From Beta vulgaris subsp. vulgaris (Eukaryota > Streptophyta > Magnoliopsida > Caryophyllales > Amaranthaceae): DNA of 64,000 nucleotides. Position 1 is the first letter of the stretch. Each line of letters starts with the position of its first letter. The notes beneath the pieces were generated by a model that had not been told where the DNA came from, made no database searches, and saw only the letters and a program-made list of their open reading frames with translations. This document shows positions 11,445 to 23,229 of the stretch, in pieces. A program made the translations under genes and the position numbers. The stretch spans positions 131,283-195,282 of the forward strand of contig NC_079205.1 of NCBI RefSeq assembly GCF_026745355.1. The letters are read 5' to 3'.

Positions 11445-14400
11445 CTAGCATATATCATGAAGATGACGCATTCCAATTTTTCGGACTAATTCTTCAAATT
11501 TCTTCGCCGGAAGGGATTTGGTGAATAAATCTGCAAGATTCTCACATGATTGGATTTGTCGAATGTTGATCGTCCCTTCCTTTTGGAGGTCATGAGTGAA
11601 GAAGAGCTTTGGTGATAAATGTTTAGTTCTGTCTCCTTTGATGTACCCTTCGCTTACTTGGGTGATGCATGCAGTATTGTCTTCGTAGATGATAGTTGGA
11701 TTTGTTGTTATTGTTTCCATCCCGCATTCTTCTTGGATATTCTTGATCATTGACCTTAGCCATACACATTCCCTTCCAGCTTCATAAAGAGCAATTAATT
11801 CGCATGATTTGATGATGTGGCCGTCAAAGTCTGCTTTGTAGATTTCCAAGATATTGCAGTACCTCCATAAGTGAATACATATCCGGATTGAGACTTAGCC
11901 TTTTGTGGGTCTGAGAGGTAGCCAGCATCTGCATATCCAATGAGTGACGCATTGGGTCTTGACTGATAGAATAATCCGAGATCTTGTGTTCCTCGAAGAT
12001 AACGTAATAAGTGTCTGACTCCATTCCAATGTCTCTTGGTTGGTGCATTGCTGTATCTAGCTAACAAGTTTACTGAAAAAGCTATGTCAGGTCGAGTATT
12101 GTTAGCCAAGTACATTAAAGCCCCAATTGCACTTAGATATGGTACTTCAGGACCAAGAATCTCCTCGTTCTCTTCTCGTGGTCTGAATGGATCATCTTTC
12201 TCATTCAGGGAACGCACTACCATTGGAGAACTTATTGGGTGGGCTTTGTCCATGAAAAAACGTTTCAGGATTTTTTCTGTATAGTTTGATTGATGGACAA
12301 AAATCCCATTTCTTAGATGTTCCATTTGCAGGCCAAGGCAAAATTTTGTCTTCCCGAGATCTTTCATCTCAAATTCTTTCATCAAGTATTTTGCAGTTGC
12401 TTCAAGTTCTCTAGGAGTTCCGATAATGTTCAAATCATCGACATATACAGCAATGATCGCGAATCCTGATTTAGATCGCTTAATGAAAACACAGGGACTG
12501 ATTTGATTATTTTTGAATCCTTCTTTCAATAGGTATTCACTAAGACGATTATACCACATTCTTCCAGATTGTTTTAACCCATAGAGTGATTTTCTCAATT
12601 TTATTGAGAACATCTCTTTGGGCATGCAATTTTCTGGTAGTTTTAGTCCTTCAGGAACTTTCATATAAATATCTGTGTCAAGTGAGCCATACAAATATGC
12701 GGTCACTACATCCATCAATCTCATTTGCAATCCTTTCGAAACTGATAAACTTACCAGAAATCTTAGTGTAGTTGCATCGACTACTGGAGAATATGTCTCA
12801 TCATAATCAATCCCTGGCATTTGCGAGAAGCCTTGGGCTACTAATCTTGCCTTATATCTAGTAACCTCATTTTTCTCATTTCGTTTTCTCACGAATACCC
12901 ATTTGTACCCAACTGGTTTTACACCTTTTGGTATTTGGGTTATTTGACCGAATACTTCACGTTTTTCAAGTGATCTCAATTCTGCTTGAATTGCCTCTTT
13001 CCATTTTGGCCAATCTTTTCTACGGCGACATTCATCAACTGTATTTGGCTCTACATCATTTTCATCGTATGTCATTTCAACCGCTATCGAGTAAGCAAAA
13101 ATTTCATTCAAGACAACATCTTTTCGATTCCATTGTCTCTTTGTAGAAACATAATTAATTGAAGTTTCATTGTTGTCTACGCTTTCATGTTCCTTTTCTT
13201 CTGGAACACGTTTCTCTTCATTTTTGTTTTCATCATGCTCTGTTGGGAGATTTATATTAATTTCGTTCGTTGTCTCCCCTTGCCTTTTCATTTTTCTCGG
13301 TTTTAAATCTTTAGAACCGGGTGGTCTGCCACGTTTTCGACGTGCTATTGACTCATTTTCAATTGCCTTATTGTCATTAGGAATTTCAATCCGTTCCGGA
13401 GCATTCGCAGCAGGTACATGTGACTTTGTCACTTTCTTAGAATCTGTGAATGCATCTGGCAATTGGTTTGCAATACTTTGCAGATGAACAATTTTCTTGA
13501 CTTCTTGTTCACATGAATTTGTTCTCGGGTCCAGAAACGACATTTGCGATGCGTTCCATGTAATTTCCGATTTTATATTTTGTGGGTCCACTTTCTCTCC
13601 CCCTAAGGATGGGAATACCGACTCATTAAAATGACAGTCGGCAAATCGAGCCGTAAATAGATCACCAGTTGTTGGCTCTAAATATTTGATAATTGATGGA
13701 GATTCAAATCCAACATATATTCCCATCCTTCTTTGTGGACCCATTTTAGTACGTTGGGGAGGAGCAATAGGTACATGTACAGCGCACCCAAAAATTCTCA
13801 AATGTGAGATATTCGGTTCTCGACCAGATACTAATTGTAATGGTGAGAATTTGTGATAGGCTGTCGGCCTTAATCTTATCAATGTTGCCGCATGTAATAT
13901 AGCATGACCCCAAGTAGTAGATGGCAATTTTGACCTCATTATTAATGGTCTTGCAATTAATTGTAGTCTTTTGATTAATGATTCAGCAAGACCATTTTGT
14001 GTATGTACATGAGGTACAGGGTGCTCAACAATAATCCCAATAGACATGCAATAGTCATTAAATGTTTGGGATGTAAATTCCCCAGCATTGTCTAATCTTA
14101 TTTTCTTTATTGTATGATCTGGGAATTGAGTTCTTAATCGAATTATTTGAGCCAAAAGTTTTGCAAATGCAACATTTCTGCTTGACAGAAGGCTCACATG
14201 TGACCATCGAGTAGAGGCATCAATTAATACCATGAAATAACGAAATGGTCCACATGCAGGATGAATAGGCCCACAAATATCTCCTTGAATTCTTTCTAAA
14301 AACATTGGAGATTCAGTGGCAATCTTATTTATAGATGGCTGATTATCAATTTGCCAAGTGAGCATGCAGAGCATGTTAATTCATTTGACCGAGGAATTTT

Positions 14401-15045
14401 GACATTCTTTATAGAGTGTCCATTTGAGTTTTCAATGATTCTATGCATCATTCCTGTGCCAGGATGGCCTAATCGGTCATGCCATAGAGTAAATGATTTT
14501 CTATTATCTAACTTCTGGTTAGATATCATATTAATTTCAATCGGACGTATATCTATGCGATATAGTCCCGAGGAAATTGCTGGCAATTTTTCATAGATGT
14601 ATTTCTTGCCGTTTTTTTCTCTCGTGAGGCATATGAATTCCTCTTTGTTCACTGTCATTGTTTCCAAATGGTAACCATTCTGACGTACATCTTTGAAACT
14701 TATGAGGTTCCTTCGAGATTTACTCGAATATAATGCGTCATTAATTATCAATTTTGTCCCATTTGGAAATATAATGCAAGCTTTTCCAGAGCCTTCAATT
14801 AGCTTGGCTGTCCCAGAAATTGTACTAACATTTGCTTGGAATATTGTAAGTTTTGAAAAATACTCTTTATTTTTCAATATGGTGTGTGTTGTCCCACTGT
14901 CCAGGAGACATTGTTCTTTAGTTCCAACTTCTGATGAATTCATATCTTCATAAATAATAAATACGATGATTAGTATAAGAAAAATACGTATTTTTATTAA
15001 TAATAAAGGAACAAATACATGAAAGTGGATATAAACTAAGCACAT
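11445..15045 (-). pseudogene. pol: Copia Pol: protease, integrase, reverse transcriptase, RNase H, two frameshifts
   Basis: Protease motif LLDSGTTHT near 14900; GAG-pre-integrase with LWHDRLGHPG and the Cys pair CSAC; integrase core with the acidic triad in GDICGPI, LDNAGEF and GLAES; reverse transcriptase with the YVDD box in AVYVDDLNIIG; RNase H with GYADAGYLSD and ISWKSTKQ. A first one-base shift at about 14345-14360 separates protease/pre-integrase (15045-14329) from the 859-codon block (14374-11795). A second at about 11795, inside RNase H, puts ELIALYEAGRECVWLR and the remaining C-terminal tail (to 11445) in a third frame. No other stops were seen, so decay is slight, in line with near-identical LTRs. 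Confidence 0.9.
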
Positions 15046-15059
15046 TAATCGATTGTGAT

Positions 15060-16115
15060 CTAAACAAACTTATTTTCAACTTCAGCATCATCCATAAAAA
15101 AATCTGAAACATCAAGGCTGGGCATGGATGTAGTGGCTTCATTAACAAAGTTTGCTTCAGCATTTTTTCCTTTGTTTTTTATTGAAGCTTGATATAGATC
15201 TACCAAATGTTTGGCAGTACGACATGTGCGGCCCCAGTGCCCAGTCATGCCACATCTATGGCAAGTATCATTTCCTTTATAGGACGTCTGCCTCTGATTT
15301 CCAGATGATTGTCCCCAATTTTTATCAGAATGTTTAAAATTATTATTTCTTGGGGAAAATCGGCCTCTTCCACGTCCACGCCCTCGGCCACGGTAATTAC
15401 CACGACCGTTGTAATTACCGCGTCCACCACTATGTATAGCATTTGCTTCTGGTGGATTAGAGCTTTCTATAGCATTTATCTCATGAGTGGCTGAAGACCC
15501 CGTAGGTCTAAGATTATGATTTTTCAGCAAAAGATCATTATTTTGTTCAGCCACAAGTAGTACTGAGATTAGCTCAGAGTACTTTTTGAAAGCTCTGAAC
15601 CTGTATTGTTCTGCCAATATGATATTAGAGGCGTGGAAAGTGGAGAGCGTTTTGTTTATCATTTGCTCTTCTGTGATGGGATGATCACAATATCTTAACA
15701 ATGATACAATTCTAAACAATGTTGAATTGTAATCACTGACCGTTTTAAAATCCTGGAACCTCAGATTGGTCCAGTCATAATGTGCCTTTGGGAGAAGCAC
15801 ATTTTTGTGATGCCCATATCTTTCATTTAGGCTATCCCATAGTTCTTTTGGATCATCCACAAGTAGATATTCACTTTTTAAACTTTCATGTAAATGATGT
15901 CTTAGGAGGACTAAGGCTTTTGCCTTTTCTTGTACAGTCGCAATTTTAACTGATGCGGCTGTTGTAGTTGCATCCCCTTGTTGGGTTGTCACATCTTTAA
16001 TTGTATGTTCCAGTCCTTGGGCCTTTAAATTCATTTGGGCGTCCACCGTCCATTCTAAAAACTTTTGCCCAGATAGATCTAGTATGTTAAATTGTCTTTT
16101 CACTAGATCTCCCAT
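15060..16115 (-). CDS. gag: Copia Gag with zinc knuckle
   Basis: The start is the MGDLVKRQFNILDLSG methionine at 16115; upstream codons are leader. It is 351 aa. The N-terminal two thirds match the copia-type gag polypeptide (UBN2 family): FLEWTVDAQMNL, LRHHLHESLKSEYL, DWTNLRFQDFKTVSDYNS, STFHASNI. A Gly/Arg-rich tract (RGRGRGRGR) precedes the CCHC zinc knuckle CHRCGMTGHWGRTC, which binds RNA. The frame is intact from start to stop. Gag packages the element RNA in virus-like particles. The stop at 15060 separates it from pol, which is in another frame. Confidence 0.9.
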   Translation of the reverse strand: MGDLVKRQFNILDLSGQKFLEWTVDAQMNLKAQGLEHTIKDVTTQQGDATTTAASVKIATVQEKAKALVLLRHHLHESLKSEYLLVDDPKELWDSLNERYGHHKNVLLPKAHYDWTNLRFQDFKTVSDYNSTLFRIVSLLRYCDHPITEEQMINKTLSTFHASNIILAEQYRFRAFKKYSELISVLLVAEQNNDLLLKNHNLRPTGSSATHEINAIESSNPPEANAIHSGGRGNYNGRGNYRGRGRGRGRGRFSPRNNNFKHSDKNWGQSSGNQRQTSYKGNDTCHRCGMTGHWGRTCRTAKHLVDLYQASIKNKGKNAEANFVNEATTSMPSLDVSDFFMDDAEVENKFV

Positions 16116-16414
16116 TCTTTTGACTACAAATAGGTAAATATTTGAAATTAGTAATGATGATAAATCACATATATATATTATCTCCCCCTGATTTATATCA
16201 TTATTATTATAGATAAATAATACAAACAAAAAAAACTAAAAATAGCGTACAACAATAATGAAGCTAAGCAAAAAAAACAAGAAAATACCAAAAATAGAAA
16301 AATACAACAAGTGAATAAACAAAAAAAACTTCCTAAAATGCACTTAAAGACAAAAAAAATTGATATTCATGTGCATTTTTCGCCATTCTTCCGGGGGAAA
16401 TTTTTTTTTGTCTC

Positions 16415-16561
16415 CTATTTATGTATTAGGAGATATATCATTAATGCCATGAGGAGGAAAAAGAAACCGGCTATAAGAAATAAGTAGAGTTTTATTTTCC
16501 TAAAATCCTCTTCAAAAGAGGAAGATGAGGGTGGAGGACGGTTGTCGTCGGCGTTAAACAT
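16415..16561 (-). CDS. Small leader ORF of the copia element, 48 aa, single-pass membrane protein
   Basis: The ATG at 16561 sits in the strong context GCCACCATG. The protein starts MFNADDNRPPPSSSS, has an EEDF/RKIK amphipathic stretch, then about 20 strongly hydrophobic residues (roughly 25-46, from LYLFLIAGFF to IYLLI), and ends HK. This predicts one transmembrane helix near the C-terminus with a short cytosolic-type head. It lies between the 107-aa ORF and gag on the same strand. No family recognised; too short to detect by ordinary gene finding. Confidence 0.45.
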   Translation of the reverse strand: MFNADDNRPPPSSSSFEEDFRKIKLYLFLIAGFFFLLMALMIYLLIHK

Positions 16562-16919
16562 GGTGGCCGGAAGGTTGAGGAAGAAGGAAAAAAATTTGTG
16601 GGTTTAGAGAAAGAAAAATCGGAAGAAGATAAGGGATATGTGGTGAAAATGGGGATGGTAATCCGCTTTTATAGAGGGTTATCCCTAACTGTGCAGTTCA
16701 TATACAGTTAAAAAATATACAACGCAATAAAATTCTAATATTGACAAATATATATTAGAGCATGCTAGTAAATTGGTAATATAATATATGTAACTATAAA
16801 TGCAAAAAAAGTAGAAGATTAGAGACAATAATATATAATAATGTTCTGAATGCTTGTTCCCTGCATACATACGACATTATTGCACATATAAGACATAATA
16901 ATGCTATCACTTCACATAG

Positions 16920-17035
16920 GCCGTCCATATAGGTGGCAATAAAAAAAATTAACCTGTCCATATAGGCGGTTTAAGAGCAGATAAAATAAAATAACGTAAA
17001 TAAAATGTCCTTGCCCTCCATGAAGGTGGCGTTAA
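16920..17035 (-). repeat. Three short degenerate repeats in the copia leader
   Basis: TCCATATAGGTGGC, TCCATATAGGCGGT and CTCCATGAAGGTGGC recur at about 16925, 16958 and 17018. They lie between the two small ORFs; role unknown. Confidence 0.6.
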
Positions 17036-17037
17036 AA

Positions 17038-17361
17038 TTATTTGTTTTCTGCGTTAGTAGTATGGTGACGTTTACTACTAGTTTCTTCCTGTTCATCTCT
17101 ATCTCTTTTATTACTGGGCGGAGGTTGATTTTCAGCTGGTTGTATAGGAGGGTTATTATTGGTGTTGGGAACAGGGGTTTGTGGGTTTTCTCTGGTATGA
17201 GTATTTGTACCGTTGTTACGGTTACTGGGTCGGGGCTGTATTACAGTTCCCCTCGCTGGGTTGGTAGTGAATGGCACATTGTTTCGCTCTATCCAAAAAT
17301 AAATACCCGAGACAGAGACATTGTGTAAAACAATGTTAATCCCGTTACTTTGTTGGTCCAT
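17038..17361 (-). CDS. Small leader ORF of the copia element, 107 aa, unknown
   Basis: It starts at MDQQSNGINIV (ATG at 17361) about 118 bp inside the 5' LTR. The first ~40 residues look folded (VLHNVSVSGIYFWIERNNVPF); the rest is Asn/Pro/Arg-rich and ends in a charged tail with KRDRDEQEETSSKRHH, similar to a nuclear-localisation-type cluster. There is no zinc knuckle or known domain I recognise. It lies upstream of gag on the same strand, where plant copia elements usually have only untranslated leader. It may be real, or chance open frame in a young element. Confidence 0.4.
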   Translation of the reverse strand: MDQQSNGINIVLHNVSVSGIYFWIERNNVPFTTNPARGTVIQPRPSNRNNGTNTHTRENPQTPVPNTNNNPPIQPAENQPPPSNKRDRDEQEETSSKRHHTTNAENK

Positions 17362-17460
17362 GTTCGGGTAGTAAAAGGGTTGGGCTTGAAAAAAAAAATT
17401 TAAACTTAAAAACAAAATGGATGTAAAAATTTTAAAGATACCTTAAAAAATTTCGGTAAA

Positions 17461-17478
17461 GAACTCGTGCTGATAACG
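17461..17478 (-). other. Candidate primer binding site
   Basis: Directly inside the 5' LTR the minus strand reads CGTTATCAGCACGAGTTC. Its position is right for the tRNA primer site. It is not the common TGGTATCAGAGC initiator-Met match, so the priming tRNA (or internal tRNA fragment) is left open. Confidence 0.6.
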
Positions 17479-17711
17479 TGTTGTGAGAAATAGAGAGAAA
17501 AGTTATGCAAATATATCAGAGAGTATTGTATTGCATTGATGTGTAGAACTGATTTCTTACATCGGTATTTATAGGCAAAAGTATACTGTTTTTAACATTA
17601 CATTTTCAACGATTTCTGCGCAGACGAAACTTTCCTAACATGCAGTAAATGCATGGCATGACATTCACTATGCTTGAACAGTGAAATTTTCCAATTCACT
17701 GTTTCTCAACA
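17479..17711 (-). repeat. 5' LTR of the copia element
   Basis: 233 bp. It acts as the promoter-side LTR because gag-pol reads leftwards from it. It contains a TATA box and is followed on the minus strand by the primer-site region. Confidence 0.95.
17564..17575 (-). promoter_or_regulatory. LTR TATA box
   Basis: The minus strand reads CCTATAAATACC, roughly the middle of the LTR, the usual position of the U3/R boundary promoter. The same box is present in the 3' LTR. Confidence 0.7.
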
Positions 17712-17716
17712 CTTAT

Positions 17717-18850
17717 AACTTTATGTTCATAAGGTCAAATCCTCCCACAAATGCTAGACCAGGAACACGTGCGGATTGAGGTCTACACGATATCCTTCTC
17801 CTTTTTTATTTAAAGAAATTTCAATTCATTATTTTTCTGTCACAGTTTCATCTTACTTTAATTATGCTTAGTTTAGTCCGGAAGAATATGGCCTAAGGTT
17901 GTTTAGAAATATCTAACTGAAATTATGTAATCCATTGACCTGTAACCAAAAAGTTGTGTATTGGATTGATTTTTTAAATGACCGGGTACCAAACCTGGAA
18001 AGGGAACGTCAAGTCAGGTGAGGTAATGAACCGTCTTTATGATCTACAAAAAGTAAAAGGGAAAAAATTAATCTAATTTAAAATTTGCTAGTATTTTCCA
18101 ATTAGCTATTCATATCTTATTTTAGTCAATCGCATCATTATGAGTATAAAGACAAAGTTATTGGTCTTATCAAAAAAAAAAAAAAAAAAGACAAAGTTAT
18201 TGGTGAATGGAAGAATGAAGGAATATGCTATACAATTTTTCTTTGCAATTCTTTAGAAATCTATCAATGTATTTAGACTTAGTTTTAGTTTTTTTTTTAG
18301 GATATTATCTCATATAAGCTTGACATATAGCTATTTTTCCCAAATAACTTTCATATTATCACCTCTACCATTCCCAAGTACAACAACAACAACAATAACA
18401 AGAGCCACAACAACAATAACTACAACAACAACAACAACAGTAACAACAAAAGTGGCAACAACAACAATAGTAATAATAATAATAATAGTAATAGTAATAA
18501 TGTGAACTACTTTTCAAAAGTTCAAATAATAAATTTAACATACTTTACAGATAAGAATAGTTAAAAACCACTAACTCCTTATTCCTTTCCCTTGCAGTTT
18601 TATCATTGATCCAAATTTCTTTGTCTTTCTTTAAACAATTAAAATAAATATATTAGAGTTTATGTATTTTAAGAATCATACTCTGTCTTCCTAATTACAT
18701 AAGCCAAGAACGGCCTATGATTTTTTTTTTTTTAGATAAATAAGAACGGCCTATGATTATTATTTTAAAGTGATTATATATGTAAATGCACACATCACAT
18801 ATGACTAATAATAAATTAATAATAATACCAATGCCGTGGCCCAACATTTT
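17717..18850. other. Intergenic with microsatellites
   Basis: No gene recognised. An (ACA/ATA)n imperfect trinucleotide tract covers about 18378-18500. A GACAAAGTTATTGGT sequence is repeated on both sides of a poly-A run near 18150-18205. The right part is the presumed promoter of the CML21-like gene. Confidence 0.6.
18378..18500. repeat. CAA/TAA trinucleotide microsatellite
   Basis: Mixed runs of ACAACA, then AATAGT and AATAAT. An open frame through it encodes only Thr and Ile runs and was not called as a gene. Confidence 0.9.
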
Positions 18851-19726
18851 CGCCCCATTTGTATCAAAGACACACTGAACGACAATCTACCCCCTCCCGC
18901 ACTCATACGGAATTCTGGGGTTGAATTGATCTTCGAACATCGTTTCAGGTTTTTTTTTTTTTTTTTTTTGTTCCTTAGATGAATCTACTCGTTTAGACGA
19001 TCTTTTGTTGCAATTTTACATGTGATATTTCATCTTTTGCGATTGTGTTAATCTACTTTATGCATATGCAATTATTATTGTATGTTTCATGTTATCTCAT
19101 GTTGTTAGGGATAATTTACATGCTATAACTCCTTAATTCATGTTTGTTTGATGGAATGAAATGATAATAACATTTATGTTACAATTTGTACATGCGCATA
19201 TATTCATGCGATTGTTCAATGTTCTTGTTTATGAAATGAATTTTTGAAGTTTTGTGACTGGAAATCCGGTATTGATTCTATTGTATTGACATGTCATTAT
19301 CAAAATTATTAATTCTAGAGATGAAATTGCAGAATGACACATAAATTTTTCTCTCAAATCCTTTACTGTCCTTAGATTTGAACTAGGTTGAATCTTCTAG
19401 TTCCGGTGGACGAGTTGGAGATAGGCTTACTACACTAGTATTTCTATATATTGGAGCTCGTTTCCTTGGTTTTATTAGTCTAGTCTTGAACTAGATTGTT
19501 AAGAGCCTTGGTGCAAAATGCAGGTGTGAGGAGCACGCCTCATTGAAAGTGAGGCACAAATTTTAAATTTAAAGACCGTGTTTAAAGATTGCGGATATGA
19601 AACTAATGCAGCCAGTGTGCCTTTTTCGCACCTCAGTCCCTCTTTCCCATGCTGAAAATATTGGTTTTTGGATATATCTAACTGTGGAAGTACCCTGCAG
19701 AGATAAATATTTTGTCATAGCTGATG

Positions 19727-21497
19727 ATGGGAGGTGCACTAGGGGTACCTGAATCACCAAAAAGGGGTTATCTTCCTGAAACCAAACTTGAAGCCAAAAT
19801 GGTTGAAGCTATGCAGGAGAGGGCATCTAAAGGAACTGTAATGAAGTCCTTCAATACCATCATTCTCAAATTTCCAAAAATTGATCAAAGCTTTAGAAAA
19901 TGCAAGGCTATCTTTGAAGAATTTGGTATGATATCTTCCCCCATCTATCTTTTAGAAATTATAAAGGTTTCAGTTTCTGAAGTGCTCAATCCACAGAAAG
20001 AACATATGTGGTTTGCTTTGAGTTATTTCAAATCTGAAGAGCTTTTTTCACAGAGCGGACATTATGTTATCTAGCTCTTATTTGAAGGCTGTTGGAGGGG
20101 GGGGGGGGATCCGCTGTTTTGGCTTCAAGTCAAAATAACTTAACGCTCTCATAGATTTCTTTTTATCACTGTACTACTTTTGCAAAGACTCTTGTATTGG
20201 AATACTCTTCCTCTTATATATTAACATTCAATTTAATTATGTGTGTTTTTCCAAGATCTAACCTGTTTTGTTTTGTCATTGGAAGATGAGGATAAAAATG
20301 AAGTGATAGATCACAATGAGCTGAAACACTGCTTTCGCAAATTGGAAATATCTTTCACCGAGGAAGAGGTCGATGATTTCTTCAAGGCATGTGATATAAA
20401 TGAGAACATGGGGATGAAATTCAACGAATTTATTGTGCTTCTCTGTCTTGTCTACCTTCTTCAGGAGGATCAACCAAAGACCGGAGTTGTATCCTTATTC
20501 TCAGTTGCTTCCCCCTTCTCCTGGGGCTAAAACCAAAATTTAAACAAGAAGAACAATATAAACAGAAGAAAATATTGGTCAAAGTGGAATAATAGAGGGA
20601 AAATCTCCCATTAAAGAGCGTAGAAATTCCCAGCATTCCTCTAACTGCAGTCATACAGGAAGAGAAATCTCAGAACTAAGTGCATATCACTATTTTTTTT
20701 ATCGTGTGTTAGTCATTAACAATAAATGATTTTGAAGAGATCCTATCTATTGTTGTTCATCGGACCTTGATTCTGCATGTGCTCTAGCTTTCTTTATGCA
20801 TACTTCGGTGTCTCCTTAACAATTTTAGAAATCTCGGATGGGGTTGCCCAATCTGGAAGCCACATTTGAGACACTGGTTGATGCATTTGCTTTTCTGGAT
20901 AAAAACAAGGATGGCTATGTCAGCAAGACCGAGATGATTCAGGCAATAAATGAAACTACCAGCGGGGAACGTTCTTCAGGACGAATAGCGATGAAAAGAT
21001 TTGGTTAGCATTCTCAAGTCATTGCTCTCACTCGTTGTACAACATAACAGCAGCAATACTATTTATGTAGCTGTACTTTCTATGATAAAATACTCCAAGC
21101 ATTAGAGGAGGCCTTTTTAGTTCTCTCTGGGGAACTAATGCCAAAGTTGGAGACGTGTTTCCTTTTACTTAATTTGGGTTATAATAATGCACCATTATAT
21201 TCTTTTCTGCTACCCCTAATTTCTTTTTTTTCGTGTTCCCCATAACCTTCAAGATTATCTGTTACATTTGTGATTTGTCTTGAAGTGTGCTTAGTCAAAT
21301 GTTCTCCTTAAGAACTTATTTTACCTCTGCGTTTGTATCTTTTATTTTACAACTATTTTAATGTGTATTCATGTGCTACTGCAGAAGAGATGGACTGGGA
21401 TAAAAATGGAATGGTTAATTTCAAGGAATTTCTTTTCGCTTTCACCCGTTGGGTTGGTATTGATGAAGCTGAAGATGAGGATGAAGAAAAGGCTTAA
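19727..21497 (+). CDS. CML21: CML21-like EF-hand calcium-binding protein
   Basis: Exons 19727-19925, 20286-20488, 20829-21003, 21385-21497; 229 aa, phase closes, GT-AG throughout. I chose the second of two adjacent ATGs because it gives MGGALG, a likely N-myristoylation start, as in plant CML21/22. Residues 15-60 carry the family signature LPETKLEAKM and SFNTIILKFPKID. EF-hand 1: DEDKNEVIDHNE (canonical). EF-hand 2: DINENMGMKFNE (degenerate). EF-hand 3: DKNKDGYVSKTE (canonical). EF-hand 4: DWDKNGMVNFKE (canonical). It probably acts as a membrane-anchored calcium sensor; targets unknown. A non-coding first exon likely lies near 18880-18945. Convergent with the KH gene. Confidence 0.93.
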
Positions 21498-23229
21498 TTT
21501 ATTCTGCTTGGATGGTGGTAACTGGTAAGGTTGATGGTGGTCGCACCCAGACTGTTGTTTTGTCGAAATGTTGAATTGATGATATCAAAAGGCGCTGCTG
21601 GATTGCTGTTGCTCATTTTGCAATGTAAATAGGCTTTGGTCAGCAACGGTACAGTTTAAATAAGTGCAACACCAAATTCTAAAGATATTGATCTAGCCTT
21701 GGTTTTGGTTTCGGTTTTGGATTTTACATTCCATCATGTGTTTCCTGTGATAAAGTGGTGGATGGATATGTGTTAGATTAGATTTCTGAGACAGAATCTC
21801 ATTTTTGGTGGGAAGATTTGTTTAGTAAGGTGTAGACTCATTCCTAGTACTATTTTAAGATGGCTGAAAAAGCTCACATTTTCTAAAAATTATAGCATTG
21901 GTTTCATGTATTCCACGGTCATCAGATAAAACTTATAACACATTTTCACGATAGCTTGGGGGACGAAAACAAAGAGTTAACTGTTGTTCTCCTAGCAATA
22001 TCATCCATAAGGATCCTCCATCTTCTTAACATATTCTCCCCTTCATAACGAAATCCTCATGTATGAGAAAATATCGTTGAGGATCCTTAAAGGATGAGGA
22101 TGGAAGAAGATCCCCTGCATTCGGGAGAATGAGATATCTCGGCCTTTGTAAATAAAGTGTGTTTATTTGTGATTTCTTTTAATTGCAACTATACAAGTAT
22201 GGTGAGCTCAAGCAAGAAAAAAGAAACTTAATTTTCTTATGTGGTGGGTATGTTTATGGTAGGGGACTAGGGGAGAGAGAGAGAGGAATGATTAATGAGG
22301 ATCCTCATGGTAGGGAAAGAAAGTTTACTTAATAAAAGAAGATGTAACTTGTAAGTACTAGAAAATGAGGTGGAGGAAACAGAAGGTGAGTTGGGATGAG
22401 AGAGAAAGATCAGGAAAATGTTACTCATGAATATTCATGCTCTCTTGCATATTATCAAGGACGATGTGAATTTCAATCCTATCGTTCAACAATCTTCTTG
22501 GTGTTTGAGATATTTCCAATTTTCATTCACTATTAATTCCCAGACATCTGCTACTTTAGCTTTGTTGAAGTAACATCCCCTTTCAATATCTACAAATACA
22601 AATAGTGACCCCTGTGGCATGGCATTGCTTGTGTTTAAATCAGTTGACACTCTACCGATGATTGCTTTGCTCACATTCCGTAATGTTATTGGTCAATATG
22701 AATAATGTAGACAATCATAATAGATAAGATGAAATAAGATAGCGAGCATACGATGCAAACCAAAAGGAAAAAGCACCAAAAATGCCATAATTCAATCCAT
22801 TCGAGTCTACAATTTACTAATTGACATTCAAACCCATCTATATTGAGTAATGCTTCTATTCTCCACTTAAAGCACACCATATTATAATCACTATAATCAC
22901 CCTAACAAAACTTTCACAATCTTTAAAATAGCCCATAATACAGAGATCGAAAGGCATATTTCTAGCTATCCTAAAGCAACATACAAACGCAAGCCATCTG
23001 AACTCAAGTTGTCAATATAAGCTTACTACCATCTCAGCCTCCCAGACTAGATGCTAAACATGCTTGGTTTACAATTAAAAGTAAAATAGAACTGGCACAT
23101 TTATTGCGCCAGTGCCCCGATGGCAGTTGGGACTTGGGAAGCACTGTGGCTGGTATATCAGTACCAGTAGCACGGGAATGTCCAATTACCCTTCGTAGCT
23201 AATAAATCTCCAAAATCACCATAATTGTA
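21498..23229. other. Convergent intergenic region with 3' UTRs
   Basis: 3' UTRs of the CML21-like gene (left) and KH gene (right). An imperfect inverted repeat lies around 22005-22100 (GAGGATCC and GGATCCTC words: AAGGATCCTCCATCTTCTT against GAGGATGGAAGAAGAT), possibly a small MITE. No coding sequence accepted. Confidence 0.5.

Larger units (their letters stand above)
10982..17711 (-). mobile_element. Complete Ty1/copia LTR retrotransposon
   Basis: It is 6730 bp, bounded by LTRs of 232 and 233 bp that begin TGTTG and end CAACA. A 5-bp target duplication CTTAT flanks it at 10977-10981 and 17712-17716. Order on the minus strand: 5' LTR, primer-site region, two small ORFs, gag, protease, integrase, reverse transcriptase, RNase H, polypurine tract, 3' LTR. 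Integrase before reverse transcriptase is diagnostic of copia. The LTRs differ only by three single-base indels, so insertion was recent. Pol nevertheless carries two frame breaks, so this copy is not autonomous. The gag resembles a TAR/Tork-like plant lineage from memory; lineage not tested. Confidence 0.95.
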
